Origin: Alligator mississippiensis | Taxonomy: Eukaryota > Chordata > Crocodylia > Alligatoridae | DNA: 64,000 nt | Direction of reading: 5' to 3' | Assembly: GCF_030867095.1 (NCBI RefSeq) | Contig: NC_081824.1 | Span: forward strand, 303,072,956-303,136,955 | Shown: positions 43,651 through 56,430 of the stretch, piece after piece | Numbering within the stretch: the stretch's first letter is position 1 | Layout: every line of letters starts with the position of its first letter | Made by a program: the position numbers and the translations under genes | Notes under the pieces: model-generated | Seen by the model: only the letters and a program-made list of their open reading frames with translations | Told to the model about the DNA's origin: nothing | The model's database searches: none

Positions 43651-45960
43651 TCACTGGTACAATTATGTGTATACAGTGTTGGAAAAATAAAGCCCACCAT
43701 TTTAATTAAAAAACTCACTATTTCAATTTAGGGGGCATCAAATGCAACCCTGAAGGACTAAACCCCCGTTACATGTACAAGTACTCGTAGTCTGCAGTTT
43801 GATATAGCCATTATCATTCATTTTTCTAAGTTGTCCAGCCATTTATCTGTTAAATCTCTAGTTCTAGTTAGCAGATTACTGATAGGGTCTGTGATATCAA
43901 TCAATTTACTCATGTAATAATCCATAATCTTCAGCCTGCTAGCAGATTTTTTTCACAGTCTTGGATGTTAATCTCCAAGGATTTACTTTGCTCAGTTTCA
44001 TCTTATTTGTATGAATTCCTGTTTCTTATTACAGGAGCATCTGTACCTCTTGGCTTATAATGGACTTTTATCTGCACCATGAACTAATTTTAAATTACTA
44101 GGTTACACTGGTTTCACTTATGTTGGTGGGCCCATTACAGAAAAAAAGTGTGCATATATATCCTCTGCTGATTTGCTTGTTTGTTTTATAAAAATCCTTC
44201 CATCATCTTATCTATTCAAGGGCTTTTATTGTTAGATATTTTATTTTTACTTCATTGTTTACTAAAATACATTAAAATGGAATCTACCCAGTGTTCTGGA
44301 TGTCCTTGACAGTCTTTTAAAACATAATGATTTATAGAAATTTGTCAGGAGAGCTAGTCAGGATATTGTTTTCCAGGAAAAAAGTTAGATGGGGAAAAAT
44401 ATTTTATTAACATTTTGCTTTGATTTTTTCTGGTTTTCATTGAAGCACTGAGAATCCAGAACCAAAAGTGTTTCTTTCTCCCCTATCATAAAGAATTTGG
44501 TAGCTGATTTCCAACAAATTTTACCCACTTATCCAAGAACAAATCAAATGAACTAACATAGTGACACCATCAGTAAAGCACACATTAAACAGCTGCCTCA
44601 TATAATCCTTACAAGAGTCCCATGCCACACCACTGCTACCTTGACCTGAAATAAAGGCTCTCTCTTCGCTGTCAATGAAGAACAGGAGGGCCCTGCAGCA
44701 CACCTTCAAAAAATAATAAATGTAGGCTGTTGTGGACCTGACAGGGAGAAGAGAGTTTCATGGGTCAACTTCCTGTATTCATATATTACACTTAGATTCA
44801 TAACACACTTCTTCCCCACCACACAAAGGAGATATCATATTTTAGATGAGATGAGAGGGACACGTGGCTTGAGGGTGTGCCACAGACTTTTATTCTCCAG
44901 ATTCAAAACTTCTACTTTTTAACTATCCATTTCAGTCACTTGTGATGAATGACTTCAATAGATGAAGTGAGTTGTTGAGTCTGGAGCCAGGTTAACAGAC
45001 ATAGCAGCTAAATAGGGATTAATGAAGAATTTTCAAACTCTTAAGGGGTTTAATTTGTATGGGGATACTGAATTAAAACCTGGATGTATTATTTTTGAGG
45101 CTTGATGGAAAACTTGCCTCTGTAGCTTCAACCGTCTGCTCACCTGCAGGAGTTCCATGTTCACTGCATTTTGGAGCCAGAGGGATTCCAGATCCTGCAC
45201 TGAGCTCCTCATCCAGTGGAGAGTGGAGATACATGGCTTGCTATTCTTTACTGTGCTATTAGCAAATGCTGTGCTACTAGCAAGCATCTTACATCACAGT
45301 ATCTCAAGAACACTTATATCATTGGCAGGAAATGGCTCAAACATGATAGCTCCCCTCAGCCAGAGAAAAGCAGTAATTGGCACCCTCTGAAACCCAGGCA
45401 TGAAGATCCAGAATGATTCACCTGAGCACAGTCTTTCTAGGAGCTGTATGTAGAAAAAAGATGATTGCAGGGAAATAATCTGTTTAAAGCAAAAGCATCA
45501 GGAGAGGCCATTATGGTTAGCAGGACTTGTGGCTAATGCCTGATACTTGTGGCACGTACTTTAGCACAACAGGATCACAATATCCACAGGCTGAATAGAG
45601 GCAAGGCCTTTATATTCCTCAGTAGAGACAGGTAGAGGGGAAGGAGGAGGCCAGCAGCCTTCTTCTCAGAGCAGAAGCAATACCTTTTTCTCAAAAGTCC
45701 TACTGTTACAGCCTGAGAGGTGCTCTGCTGCCCTTCGCATGGAAAGAACAGAATGAAGGGCTTTAGCAACCGGTGGAAGTGCCCCAGCTTCTCCACACTG
45801 CTGCCATGTACCCCCTGGGGCCTTCCCAAGAACCCCCAGGGGTATGTGTAGCCCTGGTTGACATAAAGGAGATTGCTTTATTTAGCTTGTTAGATTAAGT
45901 CAATGGCAAAACATCCATTGACTTTAGTGAGAGCAGGATCAGGTCCTGTTAGAATTTGGT
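43651..45960. other. Non-coding stretch
   Basis: No gene was recognised. 45913-45950 (CCATTGACTTTAGTGAGAGC then AGGATCAGGTCC) is a fragment of the old reptile palindromic MITE group. Confidence 0.4.
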
Positions 45961-45968
45961 ACATCTAC

Positions 45969-46979
45969 TAGGCCTGTGTGAAGCGGCTAGTATTCGCTTC
46001 AGATTTGGGTTTGGCCGATTCAGGGGATATTGATTTGATTTAGTGATTTGAATCACTGTCCCGAATTGATTCAGCTGAATCTCCAAATCAGCCAGGCCAG
46101 GCCCATCCCCCACAGCCCAGCAATGGCTGCCCTACCTGCCCCAGCTCCCAGCTCTGTGGAAAAAAAAAAAGCCCCAGCTCACCAGGTGTTGCCAGGCAGG
46201 GGAGTGATCCCCACTGCCCTCCACTGCCCCACCCTGCATGTGGGGGCTCTCCATGAGCCCCCTGACCCCCCCAACTCGCTCCCCCAGCTCTTCCACGGGT
46301 GCCCCGGCCCTTTAAGAAAAAAAAGAAAAGAGAAAACCCTGGGACTCACCAGTCCTGCCAGCAGGCAGCAATCCCCACTGCCCCGTTCCACGTTGGGGGT
46401 TCTGCATGAGCCCCCTGAAGCCCTGAGGCCGCTGCAGGAGCGGTGAGTCCTGGGACTTTTTCCATTTTGTTTTTTCTTAAAGGACCAGAGCTGACCCGAG
46501 CAGGGCACCTATGGAGGGGTTGGGGGACCAGGGAGGGTTCAGGGGGCTTGTAGCAGAGCTCCCTATATAGTGTGGGGCACTGGGGATCACCTTCTGCCCA
46601 GTAGCACTTGGTGAGCACCAGGGCTTTTCTTTTAAATGCCAAGAGCTGGGGCAGGCGGGGGTTGTGGGGGAGGCTGGGGGAGCAGGGGGGGATCAAGGGG
46701 GCTGGCAGGGGTCCCCCCATGGCCCCCTCCCCTAGGCCCCGCTCTCCCACCCCTAGTTCTTACCAGCTTGGAGTCCGGTTGCAGCTCCCTGCTGCAGCCA
46801 CCAGGGACTGCCCGAATCATCAAAGCTCTATGAATCTTTTCCAAAGATTCGGAGAGCTTTGAATTGATTCGGACCTTTAAATTGGTCCCCTGATTCAATG
46901 CAGATTTGGAGATTTGGCCACTGAATCAGGTCGAATCTCCTCCAAATCGAATCACCACCCGAAGCTTCGCACATCCCTA
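45969..46979. mobile_element. hAT transposon, copy 2 (1011 bp)
   Basis: TAGGCCTGTGTGAAGC at the left mirrors GCTTCGCACATCCCTA at the right. The perfect 8-bp duplication ACATCTAC (45961-45968 and 46980-46987) is diagnostic of hAT. Sub-terminal GATTTGAATCACTGTC and GATTTGGAGATTTGGCC motifs flank a GC-rich centre with A-rich tracts. No transposase is present, so it is non-autonomous. ORFs of up to 134 codons here follow composition only. Confidence 0.92.
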
Positions 46980-46987
46980 ACATCTAC

Positions 46988-48035
46988 CTATTGTCGGTAT
47001 CATGTCACATTGACTCTTCATGCTCAGCATCCTGTGTGACACCACCAATAATACATCAAGTGCTTTTTGAACAGCTAAATCCTGTGTGTTGGCACACCAG
47101 TCTGCCAACTGTCTCTCCCTGGCAGACTGTCTAAATACATCACTTCTTCATTTCTAAGGGGCTTTCAGTCTATGAAGATAGCAGAGGCTCATGGTTGTTG
47201 CCAGAAATGCTTAATAAAGCATATGAATTGTCCCATAGACTTAGTATTTGGAAGTCCTGTGCTTGAGAACATACAAGACCCTTTAGTACTTGTTTTTACC
47301 TTTAACCCAAGCCACCCATTTCTGAACAAATTCAATCTCCTAAATCCAAAAGCAGACACTTAAGTCAGTGGCTAAAACTTGAGGGGCTGCTGACTGCTCT
47401 GACAAATAAGATGATTTGTTTAGGTGACCTGGCTTACATTTGGAAGTCTTGCTTTAGTACTCAAGTTTGAAAATCTTTGTATACAATTGTTTTGGGTGCC
47501 TCTATACATGCTCAGAACTGAAGTATACACTTTAATACAAGTGTAATTCCAAACTAAAATGTGATGTTTAATGGTTTAGTCAGATCTAGTCAGCTGGAGG
47601 AGGGGGGGAACACAAAGAACAGATGGCTTTGTTAGGTCACTTGAGATCAAACAGGCCTGTTCCAAGACCCTTTTTTCCTTACAAAACCATAAGGAGAAGG
47701 CTGGTTTTAGGGCAACTAGGCTAAATTGGTTTTGTAGATATGACCTCTGCTCTCTGCTTTGTGTCTCGTCTCAGAGCACCCTTCCTCCCAATATACAAAC
47801 ACATTCAGGAACCTGGGGCTGTTTCAAATCACTACCACTAAAACAAAACAAAACAAAACAAAAAAAAAAACAAAACCAACCTGTCACACGGGTCACACAT
47901 GCCCAGATGGTATACTGTCATGGGCCCCATGTGTTTCATGCATTGCCTGTTGAGCACTAATGTGTGTGGACTTCATGCTTGTAAAGCTAAACTGACTCTT
48001 TATTAGACCCCTCTTCCCCCCCCCCACACAACATT
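46988..48035. other. Non-coding stretch with (AAAAC)n
   Basis: An A-rich (AAAAC)n run lies at 47839-47877. GGGTGCCTCTATACATGCTC at 47497 resembles an end of the 24-216 MITE family without a partner. No gene was recognised. Confidence 0.4.
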
Positions 48036-48037
48036 TA

Positions 48038-50294
48038 CCATATTTACCTGAATCAAAGACAACTTCAAATTTAAAATGACCCCACAATAAGTAGAAAATT
48101 ATACATGGAAAATGATAAGTTTATTAGACTTTTCTATGTATAAAATAAACTATTATTGGATGGTCATCTTTAGTTTGTCTTTCCCCACAACCACAGCAGG
48201 GAAAGCAGCACTGGAGGGGGTCAGGTTGCCTGACCACATTTTGTTCCCTGACCATTTTCTCCCCCCCCCCATCTCCTGCCCCTCCTGCCACTAGCTTCCT
48301 TTCCACCTACCCCATGCTAGTACCACTTATCCTGCAGCAGTAGCAACAGGATCATGGTCTCTTCTGCTTTCCTCTTCCCCCACACAGCATGGTCTCCCTC
48401 ACATTCCACCCCATGCATCATGCAGTCTCTTCTCTGTGTCTGATCAGGCCTCTGACAAGGCATGCCTGGCTGCGTCAAGCACCTGAGTCATCACACCTGC
48501 CCCAATCCCTGATTAATGCCACTTCCCCAGGTCTTTGCAAATGGATTGGCTGCTGAAAGTGCCACTCGCTAGGCCTGTGCAGAGTGGCTAGTGTTTGTTT
48601 CAGATTCAGATTCAGCTGATTTGTGGGACAGTGATTCAATTCGGTGATTCGAATCACTGTCTTTAATCAATTCAGCTGAATCTGATTCAGAGATTTGGCT
48701 GCTGCCAAATCAGCTGAATCTCCTAATCACACAGGCCCCATCCCCCGCCTGCTCTCAATGGCTGCACCGCCCACCCCAGCTCCCAGCTCTTTGAAAAAAA
48801 AAAAAAGCCCGCACTCACAGGGAGCTGCCAGGAGGGGGGCAATCCTTGCTGCCCCCCACTGCTACATGCCACATGAGGGGCTCTGGCACAAGCCCCACAA
48901 CCCCTGCCCACCCCAGCTCTGGCTTTTAAAAAATCCCCGACTCACTGGCTCCTGCCCAGTGGAGGGGGGGCTATCCCCACTGCCCTCCACTGTGTGGGGG
49001 GCTCTGAATGAGCCCCCAGAAGCCCCAAGGCCTCTGCAGCAGCTGGTGAGTCAGGAGGTTGGCTTTTTTTCTTAAAGGGCCAGACCTGGGGCAGGCGGGG
49101 CAGCCATGCATGGGCTGAGGGAGTGAGCAGGGGTTGAGGGGTACTCAGGAGGCTGGGAGAAAAGGCAGGGGATAGGGCTTGGCAGGGGTCCCCCCATGGT
49201 CCCCTCCCCTCTCCTCCAGCCTCCTACTTACCAGCTCTGAGTCTAGGTCCAGCTCCGTGCTGCAGCAGGTGGGGACTGCCCAAATCACTGAAGCTCTCCA
49301 AATCAATTCAGAGAGCTTCTAATCAATTTGGACCTTCTAATTGGTCCCCTGATTTGGTTCGGATTTGGAGATTCGGCCACTGAATTGGGCCAAATCTCCT
49401 CCAAATCGAATCAGCACCTGAAGCTTCACACAGCCCTACCACTCAGCCCTCATAATCACACCTGCAGCCTCAGGCTGCAGGCATACCTTCATACAGCCTC
49501 CATTTGTTCCAGCAAGCCTTGCATTCACTGCTCTCTGGTTCTTCTGGCTCCTGACTCAGCTTTGACTTTTCCTGACCCTGATCTTGGATCTCCCCTGAAC
49601 CTTGGTACTATCCTGTTCTTTGGCTTCCCTGGAATCCTGACTTGACTTGGCTTGGCTTCCTGACTCTGATCCCAGATCTTCCTTGAAACTTGGCACCAGT
49701 TCTCTAACTCCTGGCTCCTGACCTCAGCTTATGGCTCAGACAGATCTCCTGTCTTGGCTCCCCTGGAACTCAGTCCCACACCCTCCACTCTGCCAACCCA
49801 GACCCCAACCCAACACTCTGGTAACATGTGCCCCTGCACTGCTGGCCCCCAGGTCACCCTGCCACCTACATTCTGGCTGAACCCTGACACTGTGTTCCTC
49901 CCCTGCATCACACATCCTCCCTCATACCCACCTCCCCCTCACCATATGATGTTCCCCATATTCCCCCACTGTAGATCTTTTCCCCACAATGCAAGCCATC
50001 TTAAGCCACCCTGGCCCTGGCCAGGCAGTAGCAACAGAATGTCTTCTTATTTCATATGACATTTTAGGATTACAACATTCATACATTAATATCTAAATTA
50101 TATAACCATTCGACTGCTTCAGGAGTAGCTGCAATGATCGAATGCCTGTAAAGGTCCTCCTGATCAGGTTTACAATGACAAGTAGCAACAGTTGCAGAAG
50201 TTCTGGTATGCAAATACAAAACAAGGCTTTCCCTCCCAACCCATGTTAAATGGGGGGGTGGGGGGGGAATCATTTTGGATTTGAGTAAATATGG
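48038..50294. mobile_element. TA-flanked TIR transposon (Tc1/mariner-like), containing a hAT
   Basis: The left end CCATATTTACCTGAATC pairs with the right end GATTTGAGTAAATATGG. TA lies immediately outside both ends (48036-48037 and 50295-50296), the Tc1/mariner target. A complete hAT copy sits inside at 48570-49438. The rest includes degenerate CTGAC/CTTGGC-type short repeats at 49540-49880 and poly-C/poly-G runs. No transposase was recognised. Confidence 0.65.
48570..49438. mobile_element. hAT transposon, copy 3 (869 bp)
   Basis: TAGGCCTGTGCAGAGTGG at the left mirrors CTTCACACAGCCCTA at the right. Flanks CCACTCGC (48562-48569) and CCACTCAG (49439-49446) agree at 6 of 8 bases. The interior aligns by eye with 45969-46979 (CCCATCCCC, GCACTCAC, A-rich tracts, GGTCCCCTGATT near the right end). 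It is shorter than copy 2. Confidence 0.9.
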
Positions 50295-50296
50295 TA

Positions 50297-52100
50297 CTGA
50301 GTTGCTGCTACTACAGCTATCATAATCCCTCTTCCACACTTCTCCCTTCTGCAACTTGTGCTCCTTACAGGTTCCAGAAAGGTTGCTACCCTTGTGTAAC
50401 AGGGTAGGCATAGGCAGTGACAGGGATATCCCCATCTGGGAAGGAGAATGCGTGTTATGGACAGGCTGCAGAGGAAAAGACAGCCAGGGACTCACAGGCT
50501 GAGGATGCCTATTGTGAGGTTAGATGCTCAGCAACTGTATAATAAGAGCTCTGATTAAGCAGTAGGCAGCAAAGGTAGCAAAAGTAAGCTACCCTGAAGG
50601 CAGCCTGGTCATCAGGCCCAAAGTGTAAACCCCTGTGGATGGCTAGAGAGTCACTTGACAGGAAGGGGCAGGGCTTAGGAGGCACATTAAACCAGTGCCT
50701 GAGTCTAGGCAGGATCTGCCTCTGAAGGCTGGAGAGGAAGGACATCTGGGTTAGGAAGGCTGTAGGAGAGTACCTGGCTGACTTCTGTGCTTCCCTGGGA
50801 ATGTAAGGAAGGTGCTAAAGGCTTGCAGAGGTTTATGCCTAATGGTAGGCAGGCGAAGTTTGATTCCACAGCCAGCAGGCTAAGAGTTTCAGCTAGAGCC
50901 AATGTACTTAGGATTTCTTTTGTGTTTTATACTGGTGGTTTGAGCTTGGCCTATCATTTGGAGGTTGGAGTTCCTAGCAGTGCCCAAGGGGCATGTGACT
51001 ACTTTGAGTCCTGCCAGGGGCTGGGTTCAAGGTGCAGAAAGGCACTGACCAGGAAAGAGGTTGCAGCCTAGAGAGAGAGAGAGACTACTAAAAGAGTGCC
51101 TGAACAGGGTGTAGACAGGGCAAGGGGCCCATAGCCCTTGAGTGGTGAGATCAGAGCCTGACAGGGCGAGAACCAGGGCCAGAGGCTCAAAGCCTGGGAG
51201 GGTGGAATCCAAAAATTGGGAGGGCAAGACTAGGGCTAGAACCTAGAAGCCAGGTCTGGGGTAGTAAAAGAGCCTAGCTGAAGAACCAAGGTGGAGAACA
51301 TGAAGGCCAAGGCCCCAACAAGGGCATAAAGGCCTTCTGTGGCCTAGAAGTGTCTTGAGGTGAAGTGCCCCATATGAGTGATGACAGGAAACGGCAAGGC
51401 ATGGGCATGGCTACTGGGGAGATTGGAGGCCATGAATAGTCCCCAGGTGCCCTTGGGGCACAGATGGGCCAAAAGGACCTACCTAGCTTTTAAGGGGCAG
51501 GATTAAGACCAGTGGGCCTAAGAGGGACCTGTTGGCTGAAAGATAGACAGACGTTTGATCTGGAGTCTGAGGGCAGCCTCCCTTTTTACCAGTCAACTAA
51601 TTACATCAAGGTGTGGCAGGAAAGGGAAAAGGAAGGGGACCCAAGGAATCAGAGCAGGGCAGGATTTGCAAACCCACCATGGGGCATCACTGTCACCTCT
51701 GGGGCCCAATCGTACTACACCTTGGCTTCCTGCACTCCTTTGGCTATTCAGGTCCCTAGTGACCCACTGGGCAGATTTCCAGGCACCCTTGGGATCCCTG
51801 GCTCAGCAGCAACCTGGAAGGTGGACAGCTATGCCCTGTAGTCACCCTCAAAGAGTTTTCACAATATTTCCCATAAATTACAGCACGGAGGGTTAACTAG
51901 CTTTGATAATGGTACCTGCTGTAGGGCTGGACTGCTGTGAATCAACTCATTGTTCCATGCTTGGTTTGCAAATGGAGGGGGGGGAAAATCTCCTTTACCC
52001 ATTTACTACCTAGAATTGTACTTGCAGTTTGTGTTTGAACTTTAGTCATATATTTCCATCTCCTGCTTTGTACCACCCCACCCCCTCTGTTGTTAAATAG
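50297..52100. other. GC-richer, repeat-like stretch, unassigned
   Basis: 50480-51850 is GC-richer than its surroundings. Near 50925 TTTTGTGTTTTATACTGGTGG echoes the solo LTR at 28415, and 51060-51250 has degenerate GAGCCTGACAGGGC / AGCCTGGGAGGGTGG units. It may be a decayed LTR element. I found no borders and no coding sequence. Confidence 0.3.
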
Positions 52101-52139
52101 CAAGAGTTTAGAAGAAACCGTATTATTCTGACAAGCATT

Positions 52140-52600
52140 TTTTTATTGTAGGTAAATTGGCACATACAAACGGCTTTAAAATACCTTGTACATAATTGAC
52201 TACAGCAGCACAGGTTAATATGCAGATTGCTCTAATAGTTTACAAACACGTGTGTTTCCCTGCTGAACGGGGAAAACATTTCATAAGTGGAGGGTTATTG
52301 TTTTAAAATGTAAAAAAACAAAGAGAGAGAAGAATGAGCTGTCCCTGCTACCCCCCACAGGACATTCTTGAAAACCAGATGGCTACATTTTGTAGAAGCT
52401 TTTGAAGAAAATTTTAAAGGAATATGCAAATCACACCATTGCATTTTTTGGTTGGCATACTTCCTTCTCATTCTCCCTTTCCCTCAGACATGATTGCAAA
52501 TCTGTTGTGACCTATAAATAGGAGTTTTCGTGGGAGCAGAGGGCTTTGTAATAGCAAGGTGCATGTTCAGGAGATTAGGGGTGCTGTTATTTAACATTTA
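52140..52600. promoter_or_regulatory. Possible regulatory (conserved non-coding) segment
   Basis: The stretch has an octamer-like ATGCAAAT (about 52425-52435), a perfect MEF2-type CTATAAATAG (52512-52521) and balanced non-repetitive sequence. Single motifs are weak evidence. It is listed because it stands out from the surrounding repeats. Confidence 0.2.
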
Positions 52601-54320
52601 CATAGAGCTGGAAGGTATGAGCAATGCTTTTACACTCAGTCAATATGTCAGATAAACACCATAATCCCTGCCCCAAGCTGCTCACAGATTTAAAGGAGGT
52701 CCATCGATTTGAAAACATGTTTCTGTCTGAACCAGTTTTGCCTAACTTTCTGAGGCTCAACACCTGTAACTGAAAGAAATTACAAAACGAAAGCATTTTT
52801 CTTGGGGGGGGGGGGGGGGTCTGTATCTTCACCTTGTGCATGGTGTAATTTTTACAGCTGCACTGATGATTACACTGCTTGTTTTAAAAATTGCAGTGCT
52901 GACATCACACTTTCTCATGCTCTAGTGGGCAGTGCTCAAAACCCTGCTCTTCCTTGTGCACATGCAAGATATACCTTACCATTAATACAGTGTTTTATTT
53001 AAAGTGTGCTTAATTGGAATTCTATTCTTTAGTGTCCGACTGCTAAGGGGTTCCTAGTGATGTGAAGTTTTTCTTCAAATTTGAGCAGAGGCTAATCGCA
53101 CGAATATTTATTTAAAAACAAGTAAAGCAAATGGCAAACAAAAGAGAAACAAGTGTGATTGGATCAAATCACAAATTGGATTCAGTGAGCATGTTTGCAG
53201 AATATATGTGCAGCTCACGAAATTATCTTTTTATCAATTTACAAGCATTAATTATACTGGCTCTCAGTCACTATTCAGTAGCTGAGACAAATAATATATT
53301 GGTGTGAGCACAGACATGGATATGTCCTGCGTCAAAAAAAAATTCTGTGCTTAGGACTCAGTGCAAAAGGATCCTGATATAACCAAGCAAAAGAATCAAT
53401 ATTAAGATATTGTGATATACACAGAGACTATGAAGAAGAATAAGATACCCTACAAAGATGTGCAGTAAGTCCTTCAACTTTATCTTCAAATTATTTCCCT
53501 CTGAATTGAATTGATGAATCATAATCTTATACGTCTGGCAATCAGGAAATTCCAACTATACCCTTATTTTGAAATTATTTTACCTCTCTTAGTGGAAAAT
53601 TTGGTTTAACAAAACATAGAATAATTATCCTAATTACAATTCTATAGAAATTGTTACCTGTAATACATAGTGATCACACTCTGTATTATGATTCTATTTA
53701 GAAGTAGTTTCAAAGGGTTAATATTTTTTAAAGTCTTATCATTTGTAACAGAGTCCAAGAGATCCATAGTTTTCTTAAACCATGGCTAATAGCGATCTAT
53801 AATACCCACTACTGGTGAGTTTATCACTATCCATAACATTTACTATTTATATCTTTAACAAACTTATAACATCTGCTAATCATTTCTTAAACCTTTATAA
53901 ACTATTTTAAATGGAATCTTAATATAAAATTTGACCAATATGGTTTTATGTCTCTGTTTTTACTGTGTAGCTTGTAAAACTTGGCAAATACTTTATAATA
54001 AATATATTATGCAATTCATTTTGCTTTTTTCTGTTCACAAATGTTGGAAAACAAGGTGGTTGTATCCTATGTATATGTTATGGAAAGTATTTGCTGAATA
54101 GGCATTTGCCTCTTTTTAACTTTCTGAAATAACTGGACAAAGGAACAGATTCTATTGGGGCAAAAGGAGTTATGAAGCAGAAAAGCTGGTCTTGGATTTG
54201 AGATGATGCTCGGCTGAAAGGTAATGAAAACAGTGAGAACAGAGAACAAGGTTAAGTGACTTAGTAAGATCATCAATAAGAGCAAAAAAATGTAATTTTC
54301 AATGCAGGAAAATATTAGTA
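52601..54320. other. Non-coding stretch with poly-G
   Basis: G16 lies at 52804-52819. The rest is AT-rich without recognisable genes. Confidence 0.45.
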
Positions 54321-54326
54321 AATACA

Positions 54327-54366
54327 GGGCCTGATTCTGCTTTCAGTTACACTAATGTAAATAAAG
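54327..54366 (+). repeat. Old reptile MITE fragment (GGGCCTGATTCTGC type)
   Basis: GGGCCTGATTCTGCTTTCAG then TTACACTAATGTAAATAAAG. A related fragment lies at 55302-55354 (GACCAGATCCCCAACTGGTA then TAAATTGGTGTAGCTC). Confidence 0.5.
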
Positions 54367-54541
54367 TGTCACCCTGAAGAAATGAATGGAGTAAAAAACT
54401 GGAGACTGGTTGGAATTGGAGACAGATAGAAGAGAGAATTATCCAAATTGAAGATTCATTGGGTTGAAGATAGTTAGAAAGCAGTAATCATAAAAGAATC
54501 TTGCCAATGAGAATGGATTGTATCTGAATTGAAATAAAATA

Positions 54542-54640
54542 GGGCCTGATTTTTCAAAGATAAAGAGTGTCCCAGCATTCTCCTTCTCCCCCTGAGGTCA
54601 ATGAAGGTGGTAAGAGGTCAACACTTCTGAGAATTAGGCC
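54542..54640. mobile_element. Short palindromic MITE
   Basis: GGGCCTGATTTTTCA at the left mirrors TGAGAATTAGGCC at the right. AGTGTCCCAGCATT against AGGTCAACACTT continues the pairing around CTGAGGTCAATGAAGG. It is a decayed copy of a common amniote palindromic repeat. Confidence 0.6.
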
Positions 54641-54903
54641 ACATATTTGCATGTGCATATTTCAACTAGCTATCTGCACCTAGGCCTCCAAGTATGAAAA
54701 TGATGGCCTGTACTTGCAGTATGGCAAAACAGGTCAAAGCTGAGAAATGATCACTTGTGATGAGTCTGGATTGCACAGTTCAGCTCTGCAATATATTCTG
54801 AATCAGAACTTCTTTAAAGTTTGGACCTTCAAGTCAATGTCCTAAACTAATTATCTAGTGTCCTAAGAAATCTTCTTCCATATTCAGTGTCAGAACAAAA
54901 GTA

Positions 54904-55251
54904 CAGTGGTGCTCAGCCTATGAGCCATGGGTCAGACCTGGCCCACAGAGACGCATCATCCAGTCCATGGGGCTCCCTACAGGTCTGGAAATTTGGTAGC
55001 AGGAGAGTAGTGACCATGAGAGTGATGACATGACCCCCATGCACTGGGTTGGGGCAGTGCATGGGGTCACTTAGCATTCAAATCTGGTATGGGGCTGGGC
55101 CAGTGCACAAGGTCACACTCATAGACCAACCTTTCATGCCAACCATGTCCTGGATCTGGTCTGCAGACTGACCCTGTGTATGGGATCCAGACCATGGACT
55201 GGCTCTGTGCCACTCATTTGGCCCACAGGGGTGGATAGGTTAAGCACCATG
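54904..55251. mobile_element. hAT (Charlie-like) non-autonomous element
   Basis: The left end CAGTGGTGCTCAGCCTATG is a typical Charlie-type hAT terminus. The right end TAGGTTAAGCACCATG is its inverse. GACCTGGCCCACAG at the left and GGCCCACAGGGGTGG at the right continue the inverted symmetry. No clear 8-bp duplication remains. The interior repeats GTGCATGGGGTCAC and CAGTGCACAAGGTCAC. Confidence 0.6.
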
Positions 55252-55424
55252 GATCTAAGTTTTTACATGTATTCTAGTGAATACTGGGACAGGTTCTTTG
55301 GGGACCAGATCCCCAACTGGTATAAATTGGTGTAGCTCTGTTGAAATCAGTAGGGATGCACAATTTTTTCAGGAGTTTCAGATTTGCTCATGGGGAGTTT
55401 AGTCAGGGCTGGGAAATAATCTTT

Positions 55425-55454
55425 CAGACCAGACCAGACCAGACCAGACCAGAC
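55425..55454 (+). repeat. (CAGAC)6 pentanucleotide repeat
   Basis: Six perfect tandem CAGAC units. Confidence 0.95.
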
Positions 55455-55814
55455 ATGATCAATAAAGCTTACAGGTATCCACTTCAGTTGAGAGTCCCAG
55501 TGATTCACTTTGAGATACATTAAGAAAATCTGAGCTATAATAAAAGGCAACTCCTAAAGTTCACCTGTTCCAAATATTTAAAATGCAGACATCAGAGGAA
55601 GTCTCACTGCTTAAATCATTTCAAACTAGACTGTGCAAAGCATTTGAATATACAGTGTAGAAAGAACAATCTTGCACTAACAGATGGCTAGCAAAGGAAT
55701 TGGCTAGTTCTTCATGACACCTTTTCAATACTATGGATAACTATTCAATACAAGGTCATAAGGGAATAAACCTTAACCTTCATATACATCTTTCCATATG
55801 TTTAGGCTAGATAC

Positions 55815-56095
55815 ATGCATTCAAAAAGTCCAAGGCAGAATTGATCTAAGTTACGGCATTTTCTATAAGTGGCGCAGTTCAGATTGGTAACAAACAGAAC
55901 ACACATTTGCCCTTTGGTGGAGGGGCAAATCTTAGACTGGATTCCACCATTTTTAAAACAGTCTGTGTGCGCCAAACTTTTGTTATGGGTATAGACTGGT
56001 TTCTGATCACTTAGTCTGGTAAAAGTGTAATCTTTATACCTGATCCCAAAGTCCACAGATATCATTACATCTTGTTGGGCTTTGCACATTGGCAT
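55815..56095. repeat. Dispersed repeat, copy 2
   Basis: ATTCAAAAAGTCCAAGGC and ACTGGTTTCTGATCACTTAG match the repeat at 30781-31600. This copy lacks the GC-rich middle. CAAAAAGTCCAAGG near the left and TTGGGCTTTGCACATTGG near the right may be its inverted ends. Confidence 0.5.
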
Positions 56096-56327
56096 TAATG
56101 TACATTAAGGCTGAAGGTGATTGAACGTTTTTGAAGGAAATGTTTGGGTGAGTTGTTTATCACACTGCTGAGAGGCAGTTGAGTTTGGCTTGGAATAAAG
56201 TAATGGTTCTTGCCAAATTAAGTAAAATAATACAAGGGTAGCTAAAGATAAGTTTGTTTAGTAAGACAGGTATCAAAACCCATTAGGAATTCTCTCATAT
56301 CAAGAATTGGTAGGTTTTGTAGAGGAC

Positions 56328-56430
56328 ATGTAACTTGCCTAAAGCCACAAAGGAGTTAATGTTAATGTCAGATTAACACTTGAATTCTTTGCTCTCAGTT
56401 TTGTACTCAGGCCATTAGACCATGCCATTC
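56328..56430 (+). repeat. MIR-like SINE relic
   Basis: TAACTTGCCTAAAGCCACA followed by TTGAATTCTTTGCTCTCAG and CAGGCCATTAGACCATGCC follows the order of the MIR/CORE-SINE core and tail. Strongly diverged. Confidence 0.5.

Noticed and set aside
50079..50495. 138-codon minus ORF
   Set aside because: Spans the right TIR of the TA-flanked element and adjoining sequence, so cannot be one gene.
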